NCBI RefSeq assembly: GCF_022132145.1
Contig: NZ_JAJISP010000005.1
Location: 1-64,000 of the forward strand
Direction: 5' to 3'
DNA from: Pseudomonas sp. MMS21 TM103
GTDB lineage: Bacteria; Pseudomonadota; Gammaproteobacteria; Pseudomonadales; Pseudomonadaceae
DNA length: 64,000 bases
Shown here: in pieces, positions 1-9,829 of the stretch
How the letters are laid out: each line of letters starts with the position of its first letter
How positions within the stretch are numbered: position 1 is the stretch's first letter
Translations under genes and position numbers: made by a program
The notes under the pieces: generated by a model
The model's input: only the letters and a program-made list of their open reading frames with translations
Database searches by the model: none
Told to the model about the DNA's origin: nothing

Positions 1-213
1 CCCGGTGGCCGCGTTGTAGCCGGTCACCGTCAAGGTACCGTTCGTACCGGCAAAGGTGCTGCCGGCCAGGCTGCCGATGGCTACGGTCACGCCATTGATG
101 GTCACGCTCTGGATATCGTCCAGGCCGTCGGCGTCGCTCAGGGTCAAGGTGCCGCTGGCAAACTCGCCGTTGCCGGCGGCATTGGAGCCGCTGGCCAAGC
201 CGGCTTCGAACAC
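1..213 (-). repeat. Adhesin repeat module 2 (runs off the window)
   Basis: Second copy of the adhesin module, starting VFEAGLASGSN and still running at the window edge in GYNAATG. It suggests that a long repeat array continues to the left. Confidence 0.7.
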
Positions 214-1512
214 CTGATCGTTACCCCCTTTGTTGCCCGGATCGACGCTGATGCCGGGGATGTCGTTGCTGCCGGTGATGGTGATGCTCAGGGTCGCGGT
301 ATCGGTATCGCCGTCGGCGTCCTGCATGGTGTAGGTGAAGGTCTCGGTCAGGGTTTCACCGCTGTCCAGCGCCTGCACCGCCGGATTGGCGTTGTTCAGG
401 GTGTAGCTGTAGGTGCCGTTGCCGGTGTCGCTGAAGGTGCCGTAGCTGGCCGCGGTGCTGCTCCAGGACACGAAGCTGTTCGGGGTGTCCGCGCCCGGCT
501 GGCCGTTGGCATGCAGGTCGTTGTCCAGCACGCTGCCGGTGATCGGCGCTACGGAGTCCTCACTGAGGCTGTTGCCGTCGTCCACCGCGTTCGGCGCATC
601 GTCGAAGATATCGATGACGAGAGTTGTAGGCGCCGAGGACAGCGTGCCGTCCGAGGCGCTCAGCGTGAATACACCGGCTCCGATATCGGCGCTGTGGCTG
701 AAGGAACTGGTCAGCTCAAAGCTGTAGCTGACCACCCCAGTGGCACTGTCGTAGCCGGTGATGGTGAGCGTGCCATGCTCACCGACGAAACTTGCGCCCA
801 CCAGACTAACGATGGGCACCGTCATGCCGTTAATGGTGAGGCTCTGCAGAACGCTTGTCCCATCGGGATGCGCCAACGTGAAGGTGCCGCTGACGAACTC
901 CCCGTCCGAATCCGCATTCGACCCCGTCGCCAAGGCGGACTCGAACACCGTCTGACGTTCACCCAAAATGATCTGAGGAGTACTCGGCGCTATATCCGCC
1001 GCCTCGATATCCGGATCGGGAAACTGCGGAATGAAACCCAGGCCCTCGGTAGGGAAGCCAATGACCGGGTCGAGCGCACCCGCAGTTTCGTCCAGCAAGA
1101 CGAAGGAATGCCCGCCGCCGGCATTACCAGCGGCACCGGCACCAGGCCCCGCGGCCGTGGCAGCCAAGCTGGCGGTCGGATCCTCACCCGCCTCGATGGC
1201 AGCCTGCAACTGCTCGACCTCAGCAAGGTCCTGGGCGCTGGGTGCGCTTTCCACGCCTTGGGCCGCGGCAGCCGAACCGTCGCCACGAGCGCCCGCCAGC
1301 AGTTGCGTGTCGAGCATCAGGTTGCTGTCGCGGCCGAGGGTCAACTCCCCTCCTCCGACCAAGGCGATGGCAACTGCACCGCTCGCACCGGTAACCAACT
1401 GCTCACCGGCAAACACCCGATCACCTTCTGCCAGAGTTCGACGCTCTCCATTGCCAGCTACCGCAAAAACCTCGCCGATAACCTGACTGACGACACCAAT
1501 CAAAGTAGCCAT
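1..1512 (-). CDS. LapA-type giant adhesin with retention module (N-terminal 504 codons, partial)
   Basis: Large type I-secreted surface adhesin; the frame is open from the start codon to the window edge, so only the N-terminus is present. The start is the ATG at 1512, preceded by GAGGAAG. Residues 1-140 look like the retention module that holds LapA-type adhesins in the outer membrane: a short beta-rich start, then an Ala/Gly-rich linker containing TAAG at residues 119-122, the known recognition site of the periplasmic protease LapG. From about residue 189 the protein is a repeat array. A module beginning VFES/VFEA and ending GYDSATG/GYNAATG occurs at about 712-948 and again at 1-213, separated by a VCBS-like domain ending TLSITITGSND. 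There is no N-terminal Sec signal, as expected for type I export. The gene is divergent from a TolC-ATPase-HlyD operon, its likely exporter. No lapD or lapG is in the window. Confidence 0.88.
   Translation of the reverse strand, partial: MATLIGVVSQVIGEVFAVAGNGERRTLAEGDRVFAGEQLVTGASGAVAIALVGGGELTLGRDSNLMLDTQLLAGARGDGSAAAAQGVESAPSAQDLAEVEQLQAAIEAGEDPTASLAATAAGPGAGAAGNAGGGHSFVLLDETAGALDPVIGFPTEGLGFIPQFPDPDIEAADIAPSTPQIILGERQTVFESALATGSNADSDGEFVSGTFTLAHPDGTSVLQSLTINGMTVPIVSLVGASFVGEHGTLTITGYDSATGVVSYSFELTSSFSHSADIGAGVFTLSASDGTLSSAPTTLVIDIFDDAPNAVDDGNSLSEDSVAPITGSVLDNDLHANGQPGADTPNSFVSWSSTAASYGTFSDTGNGTYSYTLNNANPAVQALDSGETLTETFTYTMQDADGDTDTATLSITITGSNDIPGISVDPGNKGGNDQVFEAGLASGSNAAGNGEFASGTLTLSDADGLDDIQSVTINGVTVAIGSLAGSTFAGTNGTLTVTGYNAATG
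712..948 (-). repeat. Adhesin repeat module 1
   Basis: Protein-coding repeat inside the adhesin gene. It runs from VFESALATG to the GYDSATG...SYSFEL end and has the same layout as the module at 1-213: VFE, then TGSNAD/SGSNAA, GEF, the SLTING/SVTING motif, GTLTITGY/GTLTVTGY. The copies are similar but not identical. Confidence 0.75.
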
Positions 1513-1973
1513 GATTTCTTCCTCACCGCAGCTGCCGACCAGCGTCGACATGCCTGAAAAGAGTCAAGACACCACTGCGACTTTGGGGCGCTGCTCAAGA
1601 GGCGACTGAGTGAAGTGAAATGGCAGGAGCAATCAAAAAAACCATGCACGACAAAATAATGTCGCGTTCTCCACCGCAGTACTACGCCTATTCAGAAACC
1701 CGCCCTACGCGTTGTAAGTCGTGCTTGACCGCCTATTCCGTTTGCCATGCAACAGACTGTTAACCAATTAATACATGGCTCATACAAGAAACAATGTGCT
1801 GCTTTTCCCTGGCTGCATAAGATTTTTTCTTCATAAACCTTGTGACAAATTTTTCTTAGCCTCTGCATAAAGATGTTCTTAGCTCTACTGTTACAAGAGT
1901 GGAACAGTTGCACCGGGGCTTTTGCCAGAAAATTGGCGACAAAAATAGAATACCTATCAAGGAGATTCATCAC
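1513..1973. promoter_or_regulatory. Divergent promoter region between adhesin and type I secretion operon
   Basis: 461 bases without a convincing gene. The stretch from about 1730 to 1900 is clearly more AT-rich than its surroundings, with many T runs, as expected for a divergent promoter region. I could not pick out a convincing sigma factor site or a FleQ site by eye. Confidence 0.5.
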
Positions 1974-3329
1974 ATGCGCGCTTTAAATCCGCTGTGGAGC
2001 AGTATGTTACTGGCCCTGGCCTGCACTCAGACTCAAGCAATGACCCTCTCGGAAGCGATTCAAAGCACCCTGGACAATCACCCGGAAATCCATGCGGGGA
2101 TCAACAACCGTCTTTCGTCGGATGAAGAAGTGAAGATGGCCAAAGGTGGCTACCTGCCGACAGTCGATCTGCTGGTCGGCTACGGTCGGGAACACACCGA
2201 TAGCCCGAGCACCCGCGCACAGGGTGGCCATAACACCGAAACACTCAACGCGCGCAACGCCGAACTGCGTCTACGGCAGATGCTGTTCGATGGTTTCAAT
2301 ACCCCCAATGAAGTCGCGCGAACCGAAGCGGTAGTGAATTCGCGGGCCTACCGGTTACTTGGCACGACAGAAAGCCTGGCGCTGCGCACCGTGGAGGTTT
2401 ATCTGGATATCCTGAAACGCCGTGAACTGGTCGACCTAGCAAAAAACAATCTGCTTGCCCACCATCGCATCACCGATCAAATCGACCTGCGCAGTCGTCA
2501 AGGCGTCGGCAGCACAGCCGATTTCGACCAATCCAACGCACGCTTGGCCCTGGCGGAAAACAACCTCTACACCGAGCAGGTCAATCTAGCGGATGCCAAG
2601 GCGAACTTCATCAGCATTACCGGGCTCATGCCAGACGAACTGGTAGCCCCGGTCTCGGTCCGCAGCGCCTTACCAGTAGACTTGAACGCTGCCCGGCAGG
2701 CAGTTATGCAAAACAACCCCTACCTGAAATCAGCGCAAGCCGACGTGCAGGCCGCAGAGCAGCAATATGAGGTTGCCAAGTCCCCATTCTACCCACGCTT
2801 CGATGTCGAACTGGCGACCAACGCCGATGACAACATCCAGGGCGATGAAGGCCACTACAACAGTTGGCGCGCCGCAGTGGTGATGAACTACAACCTGTTC
2901 AACGGCATGCGCGACAAGGCACGCCTGCAATCCTCCGCCCACCAGATCAACGAATCGATGGACATTCGCAACAACGCGCTGCGCGTGCTCAACGAAAATC
3001 TGGCGCTAGCCTGGAACGCCATGGACAACGCTCGCCTGCAAACACCGAAAGCGCGCGACTATGCTGACTACAACACACGGGTTCGCGAGGCATATCAGCA
3101 GCAATTCAGCTTGAGCCAGCGCACCCTGCTCGACGTGCTGGACAGTGAGAACGAACTCTTCACCGCCAACCGTCGCTACGCCGAAGTGCGCTACACCGAA
3201 GAGTTCGCCATGTACCGCGTGCTTGCTGCCATGGGCGATTTGTTGCGCCACCAGCAAGTGATTGTGCCGACCGAGGCAGTAGCCCTTTCCGATGTAAAGA
3301 CCGAGGCACGCCTACCGGCAATGAAGTAA
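1974..3329 (+). CDS. TolC-family outer-membrane efflux protein of type I secretion system (LapE-like)
   Basis: Outer-membrane channel of a type I secretion system. The frame is open further upstream, but the ATG at 1974 is preceded by AAGGAG at the right distance and begins a clear signal peptide (MRALNPLWSSMLLALACTQTQA), giving 451 residues. The mature part starts MTLSEAIQSTLDNHPEI, the typical opening of TolC/AggA-type proteins, and has the two long alpha-helical halves of the outer membrane efflux family, with an NxYNLFNG motif in the second. It is the first gene of a three-gene operon with the ABC ATPase (22 bases downstream) and the HlyD protein, and is divergent from the giant adhesin, its likely cargo. 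Confidence 0.9.
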   Translation: MRALNPLWSSMLLALACTQTQAMTLSEAIQSTLDNHPEIHAGINNRLSSDEEVKMAKGGYLPTVDLLVGYGREHTDSPSTRAQGGHNTETLNARNAELRLRQMLFDGFNTPNEVARTEAVVNSRAYRLLGTTESLALRTVEVYLDILKRRELVDLAKNNLLAHHRITDQIDLRSRQGVGSTADFDQSNARLALAENNLYTEQVNLADAKANFISITGLMPDELVAPVSVRSALPVDLNAARQAVMQNNPYLKSAQADVQAAEQQYEVAKSPFYPRFDVELATNADDNIQGDEGHYNSWRAAVVMNYNLFNGMRDKARLQSSAHQINESMDIRNNALRVLNENLALAWNAMDNARLQTPKARDYADYNTRVREAYQQQFSLSQRTLLDVLDSENELFTANRRYAEVRYTEEFAMYRVLAAMGDLLRHQQVIVPTEAVALSDVKTEARLPAMK

Positions 3330-3351
3330 TACCGGTCAAGGAGCAGTAACC

Positions 3352-5511
3352 GTGACGACAATGGAAAGGACTGGACCCGCCAGCGATCCACGCTTGAGTC
3401 ATGACGACCCATTGCTCGATGGCCTGCTGATCCTCTGCAAGCTCCACGGTTGTAGTGCCAGCCGTGGCAGCCTGAGCGCTGGATTGCCGATGTCCAAGCA
3501 ACGCCTGAGCGCCGACCTGCTACCTCGCGCAGCAGCACGGGCCGGCTTGCAAGGTCGCTTGCTAAGCCGCGAACTGAATGCCATTTCCGCTCTGAACCTG
3601 CCAGTACTGTTATTGCTCAAGAACGGCCGCAGCGCAGTCCTGCGCAAGTGGCTGGCCAACGATCAGGCGCTAATTCTGCCGTGCGAAGCAGACGGTGGTG
3701 AACAGCGCGTTACGCGCGAGCAACTGGCCGAGGGTTACAGTGGGCAGGCGTTCTTCGCCCGGCCACGACATGAGCTGGAAGACGCTCGTTCACCACTGCT
3801 GCCACGCATCGATGCCTGGTTCCGCGACACCCTCAAGCTGTCCCGCGGGCTGTATACCGATGCCATGCTGGCCAGCCTGCTGGTCAACGTGCTTGGCCTG
3901 ATGGTGCCTCTGTTCGTCATGCAGACCTACGACCGCGTGGTGCCCAACCAAGCCACCTCCACTCTCTGGGTGCTGGCCATCGGCCTGTTCATCGGCACCT
4001 CCTTTGAACTGCTGCTGCGGGTGCTGCGCGCCAATCTGCTGGACAGCGCCGGCAAGAAGACCGATGTGGTGCTTTCGGCCACCCTGTTCCAACGCATCAC
4101 CGGCATGTCCATGAAGGCGCGCCCGGCCTCTATCGGCGGCTTCGCGCAGAACATCCATGACTTCCAAGGCCTGCGCGAGTTCCTTACCGCAGTGACCCTG
4201 ACCAGCCTGATCGACCTGCCCTTCGCCCTGTTGATGATTATGGTGATCGGATTGTTTGGCGGTGCGTTGGTCGCCATTCCGCTGCTGGCCTTTCCACTCA
4301 CGGCAATCTTCGCCCTGATCATTCAGAGCCGCCTGCGCGACACCGTGCAACGCAGCCTGGCATTAGGTGCGGAGCGCCAGGCACTGTTGATCGAAACCCT
4401 CGGCGGCCTGGAAACCCTCAAGGCCTGCGGCGCAGAAAGCGAACGCCAACACCAATGGGAAACCACCCATGGCGCCCTGACCCGGCTGGATGCACACGCC
4501 CGCTTCCTCTCATCCCTGGCCACCAACGGCACCTTGTTTCTCCAGCAGTGCGCAGGCATGGCCATCATCATCGCCGGGGTCTACGCGATCATCGCTGGCG
4601 ACATGAGTGTCGGTGCGCTGATCGCCTGCTACATGCTCAATAGCCGGGTGCTGGCCCCGCTCGGCCAGGTTGCCGGACTCATCACCCGCTACCAGCAGGC
4701 GCGCCTGACCATGAAAAGTACCGACGCCCTGATGGGACTGCCACAAGAACGCCAGAGCCAGCAGCGACCGCTGGAACGTACCTTGCTGAAGGGGGCCCTC
4801 GATGTGCGTCAGGTCAGCTTCAGCTACCCCGGACAGAGCAGTCCGGCACTGGCCAAGGTCAGCCTGCGCCTGAACGCTGGCGAGCGCGTCGGCATCATCG
4901 GCCGCAGCGGCTCGGGCAAGAGCACCCTGGCGCGCCTGCTGATGGGCTTCTACACGCCGGACGAAGGGCAAATCCTGCTCGACGGCCTGGACCTGCGCCA
5001 GCTCGACGTAGCCGACCTGCGCCACCAGATCGGCTACGTTGCTCACGACCTGCCATTATTGGCTGGCAGCCTGCGCGACAACCTGACTCTCGGCGCACGC
5101 TATGTCAGCGACGCGCGCATGCTCGAAGTGGCCGAAATGACCGGTGTCAGTGAACTGGCTCGGCAACACCCGCAAGGCTTCGATCGCCCGGTCGGCGAAC
5201 GTGGCCAACAACTTTCTGGTGGCCAGCGCCAAGCCGTGCTGCTGGCCCGCGCTCTGCTGCTTGATCCGCAAATCCTGGTGTTCGACGAGCCGACCAGCGC
5301 GATGGACAATACCAGCGAGGAAATTCTGCGCAGCCGCCTGCATACCTGGGTCCAAGGTAAAACCATGCTGCTGATTACCCACCGCAGCTCGATGCTCAGC
5401 CTGGTCGATCGCCTGGTGGTGCTGGACAACGGCCACATCGTCGCCGATGGCCCGAAAGAGGTGGTGATCGAAGCCTTGCGCAAGGGCCGCGTCGGCCCGA
5501 CAGCGGTATAG
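3352..5511 (+). CDS. Type I secretion ABC transporter ATPase/permease (LapB-like)
   Basis: Inner-membrane ATPase of the type I secretion system, 719 residues. The start is the GTG at 3352 with AAGGAG 7 bases ahead; an ATG three codons in is an alternative. Residues 15-140 form a C39-peptidase-like domain without the catalytic cysteine, the kind used to dock adhesins and RTX proteins rather than cleave a leader. Membrane helices occupy about 160-430. The nucleotide-binding domain has Walker A GRSGSGKST near residue 517, signature LSGGQRQ near 621 and Walker B ILVFDEP near 640. It follows the TolC gene closely and ends 10 bases before the HlyD gene. Its presumed substrate is the divergent adhesin. 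Confidence 0.93.
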   Translation: MTTMERTGPASDPRLSHDDPLLDGLLILCKLHGCSASRGSLSAGLPMSKQRLSADLLPRAAARAGLQGRLLSRELNAISALNLPVLLLLKNGRSAVLRKWLANDQALILPCEADGGEQRVTREQLAEGYSGQAFFARPRHELEDARSPLLPRIDAWFRDTLKLSRGLYTDAMLASLLVNVLGLMVPLFVMQTYDRVVPNQATSTLWVLAIGLFIGTSFELLLRVLRANLLDSAGKKTDVVLSATLFQRITGMSMKARPASIGGFAQNIHDFQGLREFLTAVTLTSLIDLPFALLMIMVIGLFGGALVAIPLLAFPLTAIFALIIQSRLRDTVQRSLALGAERQALLIETLGGLETLKACGAESERQHQWETTHGALTRLDAHARFLSSLATNGTLFLQQCAGMAIIIAGVYAIIAGDMSVGALIACYMLNSRVLAPLGQVAGLITRYQQARLTMKSTDALMGLPQERQSQQRPLERTLLKGALDVRQVSFSYPGQSSPALAKVSLRLNAGERVGIIGRSGSGKSTLARLLMGFYTPDEGQILLDGLDLRQLDVADLRHQIGYVAHDLPLLAGSLRDNLTLGARYVSDARMLEVAEMTGVSELARQHPQGFDRPVGERGQQLSGGQRQAVLLARALLLDPQILVFDEPTSAMDNTSEEILRSRLHTWVQGKTMLLITHRSSMLSLVDRLVVLDNGHIVADGPKEVVIEALRKGRVGPTAV

Positions 5512-5521
5512 GAAGGTACCT

Positions 5522-6880
5522 ATGCAACCGCATCAAGCCATCCTCGCCTACTTCGCCAGCCTGGGCCGGCGCAAGCAGGACACAGAGTTCATGCCGGAGG
5601 TCGAGGGCGCGATTCTCGAGGATTCGCCCTGGATGTCGCGAATCACCATTTGGGTGGTCTGTGCTTGCCTGATCGCGGCCTTGCTCTGGGCCCATTTTGC
5701 CGTGCTCGAAGAAGTCACCACCGGCGAGGGCAAAGCGATTCCCTCGAGCAAAATCCAGGTCATCCAGAACCTCGAGGGCGGCATCGTCAGTGAGATATTC
5801 GTGCGCGAAGGCCAGCTGGTAAACAAGGACGATGTATTGCTGCGCCTCGACGACACCCGCTTTCTCTCGAACAAGGGCGAAACTGAAGCCGACCGCCTGG
5901 CGCTGATTGCCCGCATCGAACGACTGACCGCCGAAGCCGAAGGCCGGGCCATCGCCATGCCCGAAGAAATCACCCGCACGGCAGCGCAACTGGCCGAGGA
6001 CGAACTGGCACTCTATGACTCGCGACAACAGCGCCTGCACAGCGAACAACGCACCCTCGGCGAACAGCTGCTGCAAAAAAGCCAGGAGCTCGCGGAATTC
6101 CGCTCCAAGGCTCGGCAATACCGCTCCAGCCTGGGCCTGATCCAGCAAGAGCTGAACATGTCGCAACCCCTGGTAGCCGCCGGGGCAATTTCCCAGGTGG
6201 AAATACTCCGCCTGCGTCGAAGCGCAGTCGAAGTGCGTGGTTCACTGGATGCCACGACCCTGGCCATCCCCAGAGCGGAAGCGGCGGTCAACGAGATCAA
6301 GAGCAAGATCGAGGAATCCGAGCTGGGCTTTCGCTCAGACGCCTTCAATGAGCTTAATGATGCCCGCACCGAACTTAAGAAAATCACCGCCACCAGTTCG
6401 GCCATTCAGGACCGGGTCAGCCGTACCACCGTGGTGTCTCCGGTCAACGGCATCATCAAACAGCTGAAGATCAACACCATTGGCGGCGTCGTCCAGCCGG
6501 GCAGCGACATGTTGGAAATAGTACCGTTGGAGGACAATCTGCTGATAGAGGCCAAGGTGCGCCCGCAGGATGTGGCCTTTCTCCATCCAGGGCAGAAGGC
6601 CATGGTCAAGTTCAGCGCCTACGACTACACCATCTATGGCGGACTCAAGGCCAACCTGGAACTGATCAGCGCCGACACCATCACCGATGAAGAAGGCAAG
6701 AGTTTCTACCTGATCCAGCTACGTACCGATAAAAGCCACTTGGGCAGCGATGAGCACCCATTACTGATCATTCCCGGCATGATCGCCACCGTAGACATCA
6801 TTACCGGCGAGAAAAGCGTGCTGGACTACCTGCTCAAACCCGTGCTCAAGGCCCGCGCTGAAGCATTGCGCGAGCGCTGA
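5522..6880 (+). CDS. HlyD-family type I secretion adaptor (LapC-like)
   Basis: Periplasmic membrane-fusion protein linking the ABC ATPase to TolC, 452 residues, the usual length. A single membrane helix lies at about residues 38-60. It is followed by a biotinyl-lipoyl half (VIQNLEGGIVSEIFVREGQLV), a long charged coiled-coil region at about 125-290, and the second lipoyl half with TVVSPVNGIIKQLKINTIGGVVQPG. The C-terminus ends in the beta-barrel with the conserved IIPGMIATVDIITGEKSVLDYLLKP motif region. It is the third gene of the secretion operon and is preceded by GGAAGG. Confidence 0.93.
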   Translation: MQPHQAILAYFASLGRRKQDTEFMPEVEGAILEDSPWMSRITIWVVCACLIAALLWAHFAVLEEVTTGEGKAIPSSKIQVIQNLEGGIVSEIFVREGQLVNKDDVLLRLDDTRFLSNKGETEADRLALIARIERLTAEAEGRAIAMPEEITRTAAQLAEDELALYDSRQQRLHSEQRTLGEQLLQKSQELAEFRSKARQYRSSLGLIQQELNMSQPLVAAGAISQVEILRLRRSAVEVRGSLDATTLAIPRAEAAVNEIKSKIEESELGFRSDAFNELNDARTELKKITATSSAIQDRVSRTTVVSPVNGIIKQLKINTIGGVVQPGSDMLEIVPLEDNLLIEAKVRPQDVAFLHPGQKAMVKFSAYDYTIYGGLKANLELISADTITDEEGKSFYLIQLRTDKSHLGSDEHPLLIIPGMIATVDIITGEKSVLDYLLKPVLKARAEALRER

Positions 6881-6980
6881 AGCGGGGGCATTTCGTAAGC
6901 AGCCAGCGCTTGCACACCGCAGCCGGGCCTGGACTTCGGAGGGAGCGGACGTTTCTGCAAATCGATGCCGTGGCCGCAGC

Positions 6981-7010
6981 CCCCTTCACGGATGGATCTG
7001 CTCCTACCTG
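6981..7010. repeat. Possible REP-like Pseudomonas intergenic element (degenerate)
   Basis: Read on the minus strand this stretch has the GTAGGAGC...ATCC...GTGAAGG pattern common in Pseudomonas intergenic repeats. It lies between the convergent HlyD and DTW genes. Only one copy is seen here, so the assignment rests on recall of the pattern. Confidence 0.3.
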
Positions 7011-7111
7011 GCTGCAATCCCCTCGTAGAGCCCATGTCCCCATTCAAGCGGGGAAGGCTCTCAAGTCATGCCCAGCTCCCCAGGTGCATCCGCGTAACCC
7101 TGCCCGCGCCC

Positions 7112-7714
7112 TCAACCACGCTGATGATTGCGCCGAAACGTCTCAGCACCCATCGCCTCGATCTGCCCTTCGATCAAGGCCTCGAACGGCTTGAGCAACG
7201 CATCGAATTGCGCCGGCGCCTCCAGGATATCCAGCGCACTGACAACCGCCTCGACAGTCGACAAAGCCCCCGGCATCGGCGCCTTGCGCAACCGATAGCG
7301 CGACTCCAGCCCATCCATCAGGGTCACCCGTGGCAACGCCGCCAGCAGCGGATTGCAATGCAGCAGTTTGCGCGCCTTGCGCCAGGTGCCATCGGGCACT
7401 ATCAACAGCGCCGGCAACCCGTCCAGCTGCGTCGCGAACTGCGGCAAAGGCTGAGCCTGCTCCCCGGGAAACAGCAAACACGCCCGATAACCGGTCTGCG
7501 CCAACAGCGCCGGCAAGTCCTCGAACACCTCGCCAACGCGCAGCTCGGCATTGCTCAGGCCCAGCGCCGCCAAGCGTGCGGTATTCAACGCATGCCTGAC
7601 TTCGCTCGGGTGCTGCAGAATCAGCACCCGTGTGCGGCTCGACAACCGGGGAATCAGCGCACATAAACAGTGGTCTAGCGGGCGACTACAGCGCGGGCAG
7701 TGGGGGCGTGACAT
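7112..7714 (-). CDS. DTW-domain protein, tRNA-uridine aminocarboxypropyltransferase
   Basis: Probable enzyme that transfers the 3-amino-3-carboxypropyl group of S-adenosylmethionine to a tRNA uridine (the TapT/YfiP/DTWD family). The ATG at 7714 is chosen because AAGGAG lies six bases ahead, giving 200 residues; an upstream ATG would have no such site. The N-terminus has the family cysteine cluster CPRCSRPLDHCLC. The family motif appears as PDGTWRKARK, and the conserved QHPSE and RYRLRKAP segments are present. It is convergent with the type I secretion operon and stands alone on its strand, 425 bases from aer. Confidence 0.85.
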   Translation of the reverse strand: MSRPHCPRCSRPLDHCLCALIPRLSSRTRVLILQHPSEVRHALNTARLAALGLSNAELRVGEVFEDLPALLAQTGYRACLLFPGEQAQPLPQFATQLDGLPALLIVPDGTWRKARKLLHCNPLLAALPRVTLMDGLESRYRLRKAPMPGALSTVEAVVSALDILEAPAQFDALLKPFEALIEGQIEAMGAETFRRNHQRG

Positions 7715-8139
7715 CGGCATCTCCTTGGCCGAACAGTTTGCCACAGGCCTGACTACAAGCCACTTGCCCGCGCCTATCGAAAGGTGGTTTTCGCCATGCC
7801 CGCGTGCTGGATGATGTCGTCATCAGTGCCAAGCGATCCCCTGACGCGATGCTACCGACGTATGGGATTGCACCTACTCCGGGGCCCACGTCCTGCGGCT
7901 AGCCTGGATACGATCGGAGGCAGGGTGCAGGCGCAGGATTTCCCCGGTTTTCATTGGGTTCAAAAAATACCGCTCACCCGGGCTAAATGAACAGCAAGGC
8001 CTGACTGCCGGTCCTTGCAGATGAGCAGGCCAGCTCACTCCCCACCCCGCAAGACTGTTTAACAGCCTTGCTTGCGCCTTGTTGATGCGGCACTGCAGAT
8101 AGCGGTCGTTGGAATTCACCGCGAGCTAGCAGTCCGCTA
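7715..8139. other. Intergenic region without recognised gene
   Basis: 425 bases between the DTW gene and aer, both on the minus strand. Short frames on either strand lack a ribosome site or protein-like composition. A minor dyad CTGTTTAACAG near 8053 is the only structure I noticed. Confidence 0.5.
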
Positions 8140-9705
8140 TCAGCGATTGAAGCGCTCGGCCAGGCTGTGCAGGTACTCGGCCATCTGCTCCAACTCCTTG
8201 CCGACTGTCGCGCCTTGGTGCGCCTGCCCGGCACTCTGGTCTGACAGCTGGGCAATCCGGGTGATCTGCCGGCTGATGTCTTCCGCGACGTGGCTTTGCT
8301 CCTCGGAGGCGGTGGCCATCTGCTGACTCATGCTGGTGATATGGCTGACCGACGCACTGATGCCATCCAGCGCCGAACGTACCGCTTCGACGCTCTGCAC
8401 ACTCTCGCGTGAGATCTCCTCGCCCCTTCCGGCGGTAACCACCGCCCGCTCGGCACCAGCTCGCAGGGAGGCGATGATCTGGTGAATCTGTTCGGTCGAC
8501 TCGCGCGTACGCGCGGCCAGTGCCCGCACCTCGTCGGCTACCACGGCGAATCCACGACCCTGTTCACCCGCACGCGCCGCTTCGATGGCAGCATTGAGAG
8601 CGAGCAGGTTGGTCTGTTCGGCAATCGAGGTGATCACATCGGCTACGCTGCCAATCGACTGGGTCGAACTGGCCAGGTCATTCACCGCCTGGCCAATATC
8701 GACCACCGATTTGGCCATATGCTGCATGGAGAGCAGGCTGTCTGCGGCCAGTTGCAGGCCTTGCTTGGCCAACCCATCGGCTTCTTCGGCGGCATGGGAG
8801 GTATTCTGTACATTGTGCGTGACCTCCTGAATGGTCGCGGCCATCTGGTTGATCGCGGTGGCCGACTGGTCGGCCTCGCTGCGCTGCTGATCGAGCATCT
8901 CGGCACCGGAACGGGACAGCTGCGCCGATTGCGCCGCATGTTTCTTGACGTTGATACCGGCATCTTCCAGGCGGGTAAGCGCCGTCTGCAGGCGCGCCTC
9001 TTCGCTGATCATCGCCATATCCAGCAGGGCCTGGGCACCGCGATTATCGCTATAGGTCAAGGCCACCAAACTGCTGGTAAAGGCTTTGGGGTGATCGGCC
9101 AAGGTCTGTCGAATCGACTGGCGACTGCTGGACAGTTGATAAACACCCAAGGCAAACAGGGTTGCCGCGATGAAGGCTAGCAACCAGGGGCCTTCGACCA
9201 GCGAATGTGCCCCCAGAATCGCCAAGCCGGCGAGAATCAGTGGCCAGGAGCGGACCAGGCCGTGGGTCCAGTATTCGAGAGCAGGTGTCGCCGCCTTGCC
9301 AGCCCTGAGCCTTGCATAGAGCGCCTCAGCCCGGCGCTTCTGCGCCTCGCTGGGCAAGGTGCGAACCGACTCGTAGCCGGACATCTGACCGCCTTCATAG
9401 ATCGGCGTGACATAGGCACTGACCCAGTAGAAATCACCGTTTTTTGCACGATTCTTGACGATACCCATCCAGGGCTTGCCCTGCTTGATGGTTTCCCACA
9501 TATGGGCAAATACCGTTGGCGGCATATCGGGATGGCGCACCTGGTTGTGCGGCTTGCCGATCAGCTCTTCCCGGGTGAAACCGCTGATGGTGACGAAAGC
9601 ATCGTTGCAGTAGGTGACGTTACTATTGAGGTCGGTGGTTGAAATCAGCCGTTCGTGGGCTGCAAAGGTTCTTTCCCGCTGTGTCACTGGAAGATTCTGG
9701 CGCAT
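8140..9705 (-). CDS. aer: Aerotaxis receptor Aer (PAS-containing methyl-accepting chemotaxis protein)
   Basis: Membrane chemoreceptor for oxygen/redox taxis, 521 residues. An N-terminal PAS domain (about 10-120) has the Aer-type sequence [20 protein letters not shown]...NQVRHPDMP, the FAD-binding PAS found in Aer proteins. Two membrane segments follow at about 150-190 without a periplasmic domain. The signalling tip is complete at about residues 358-400 ([34 protein letters not shown] region). In P. aeruginosa aer lies close to the cco genes, which fits this neighbourhood. It is monocistronic. I found only half of an ANR-like site upstream, at 9724. Confidence 0.9.
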   Translation of the reverse strand: MRQNLPVTQRERTFAAHERLISTTDLNSNVTYCNDAFVTISGFTREELIGKPHNQVRHPDMPPTVFAHMWETIKQGKPWMGIVKNRAKNGDFYWVSAYVTPIYEGGQMSGYESVRTLPSEAQKRRAEALYARLRAGKAATPALEYWTHGLVRSWPLILAGLAILGAHSLVEGPWLLAFIAATLFALGVYQLSSSRQSIRQTLADHPKAFTSSLVALTYSDNRGAQALLDMAMISEEARLQTALTRLEDAGINVKKHAAQSAQLSRSGAEMLDQQRSEADQSATAINQMAATIQEVTHNVQNTSHAAEEADGLAKQGLQLAADSLLSMQHMAKSVVDIGQAVNDLASSTQSIGSVADVITSIAEQTNLLALNAAIEAARAGEQGRGFAVVADEVRALAARTRESTEQIHQIIASLRAGAERAVVTAGRGEEISRESVQSVEAVRSALDGISASVSHITSMSQQMATASEEQSHVAEDISRQITRIAQLSDQSAGQAHQGATVGKELEQMAEYLHSLAERFNR

Positions 9706-9829
9706 CGTATGCAGTCCCTGTCGTTGATAAATCCTGTCCGTCGACGCTCATAACGTTTATTTCTAGCACAGCGAAAGCACTATGCCACCTCGGCATTAAG
9801 TTAATTTGACTGAAGTGACAGGAAGCGTG

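Noticed and set aside
511..1557. A 348-codon open frame on the plus strand
   Set aside because: It is antisense to the adhesin N-terminus, has a low-complexity Arg/Gly-rich composition and no ribosome site. The minus-strand reading gives a coherent retention module and repeats.
9724..9737. TTGAT half-site upstream of aer as an ANR box
   Set aside because: The second half (CCTGT) does not match ATCAA or GTCAA; only half a site is present.
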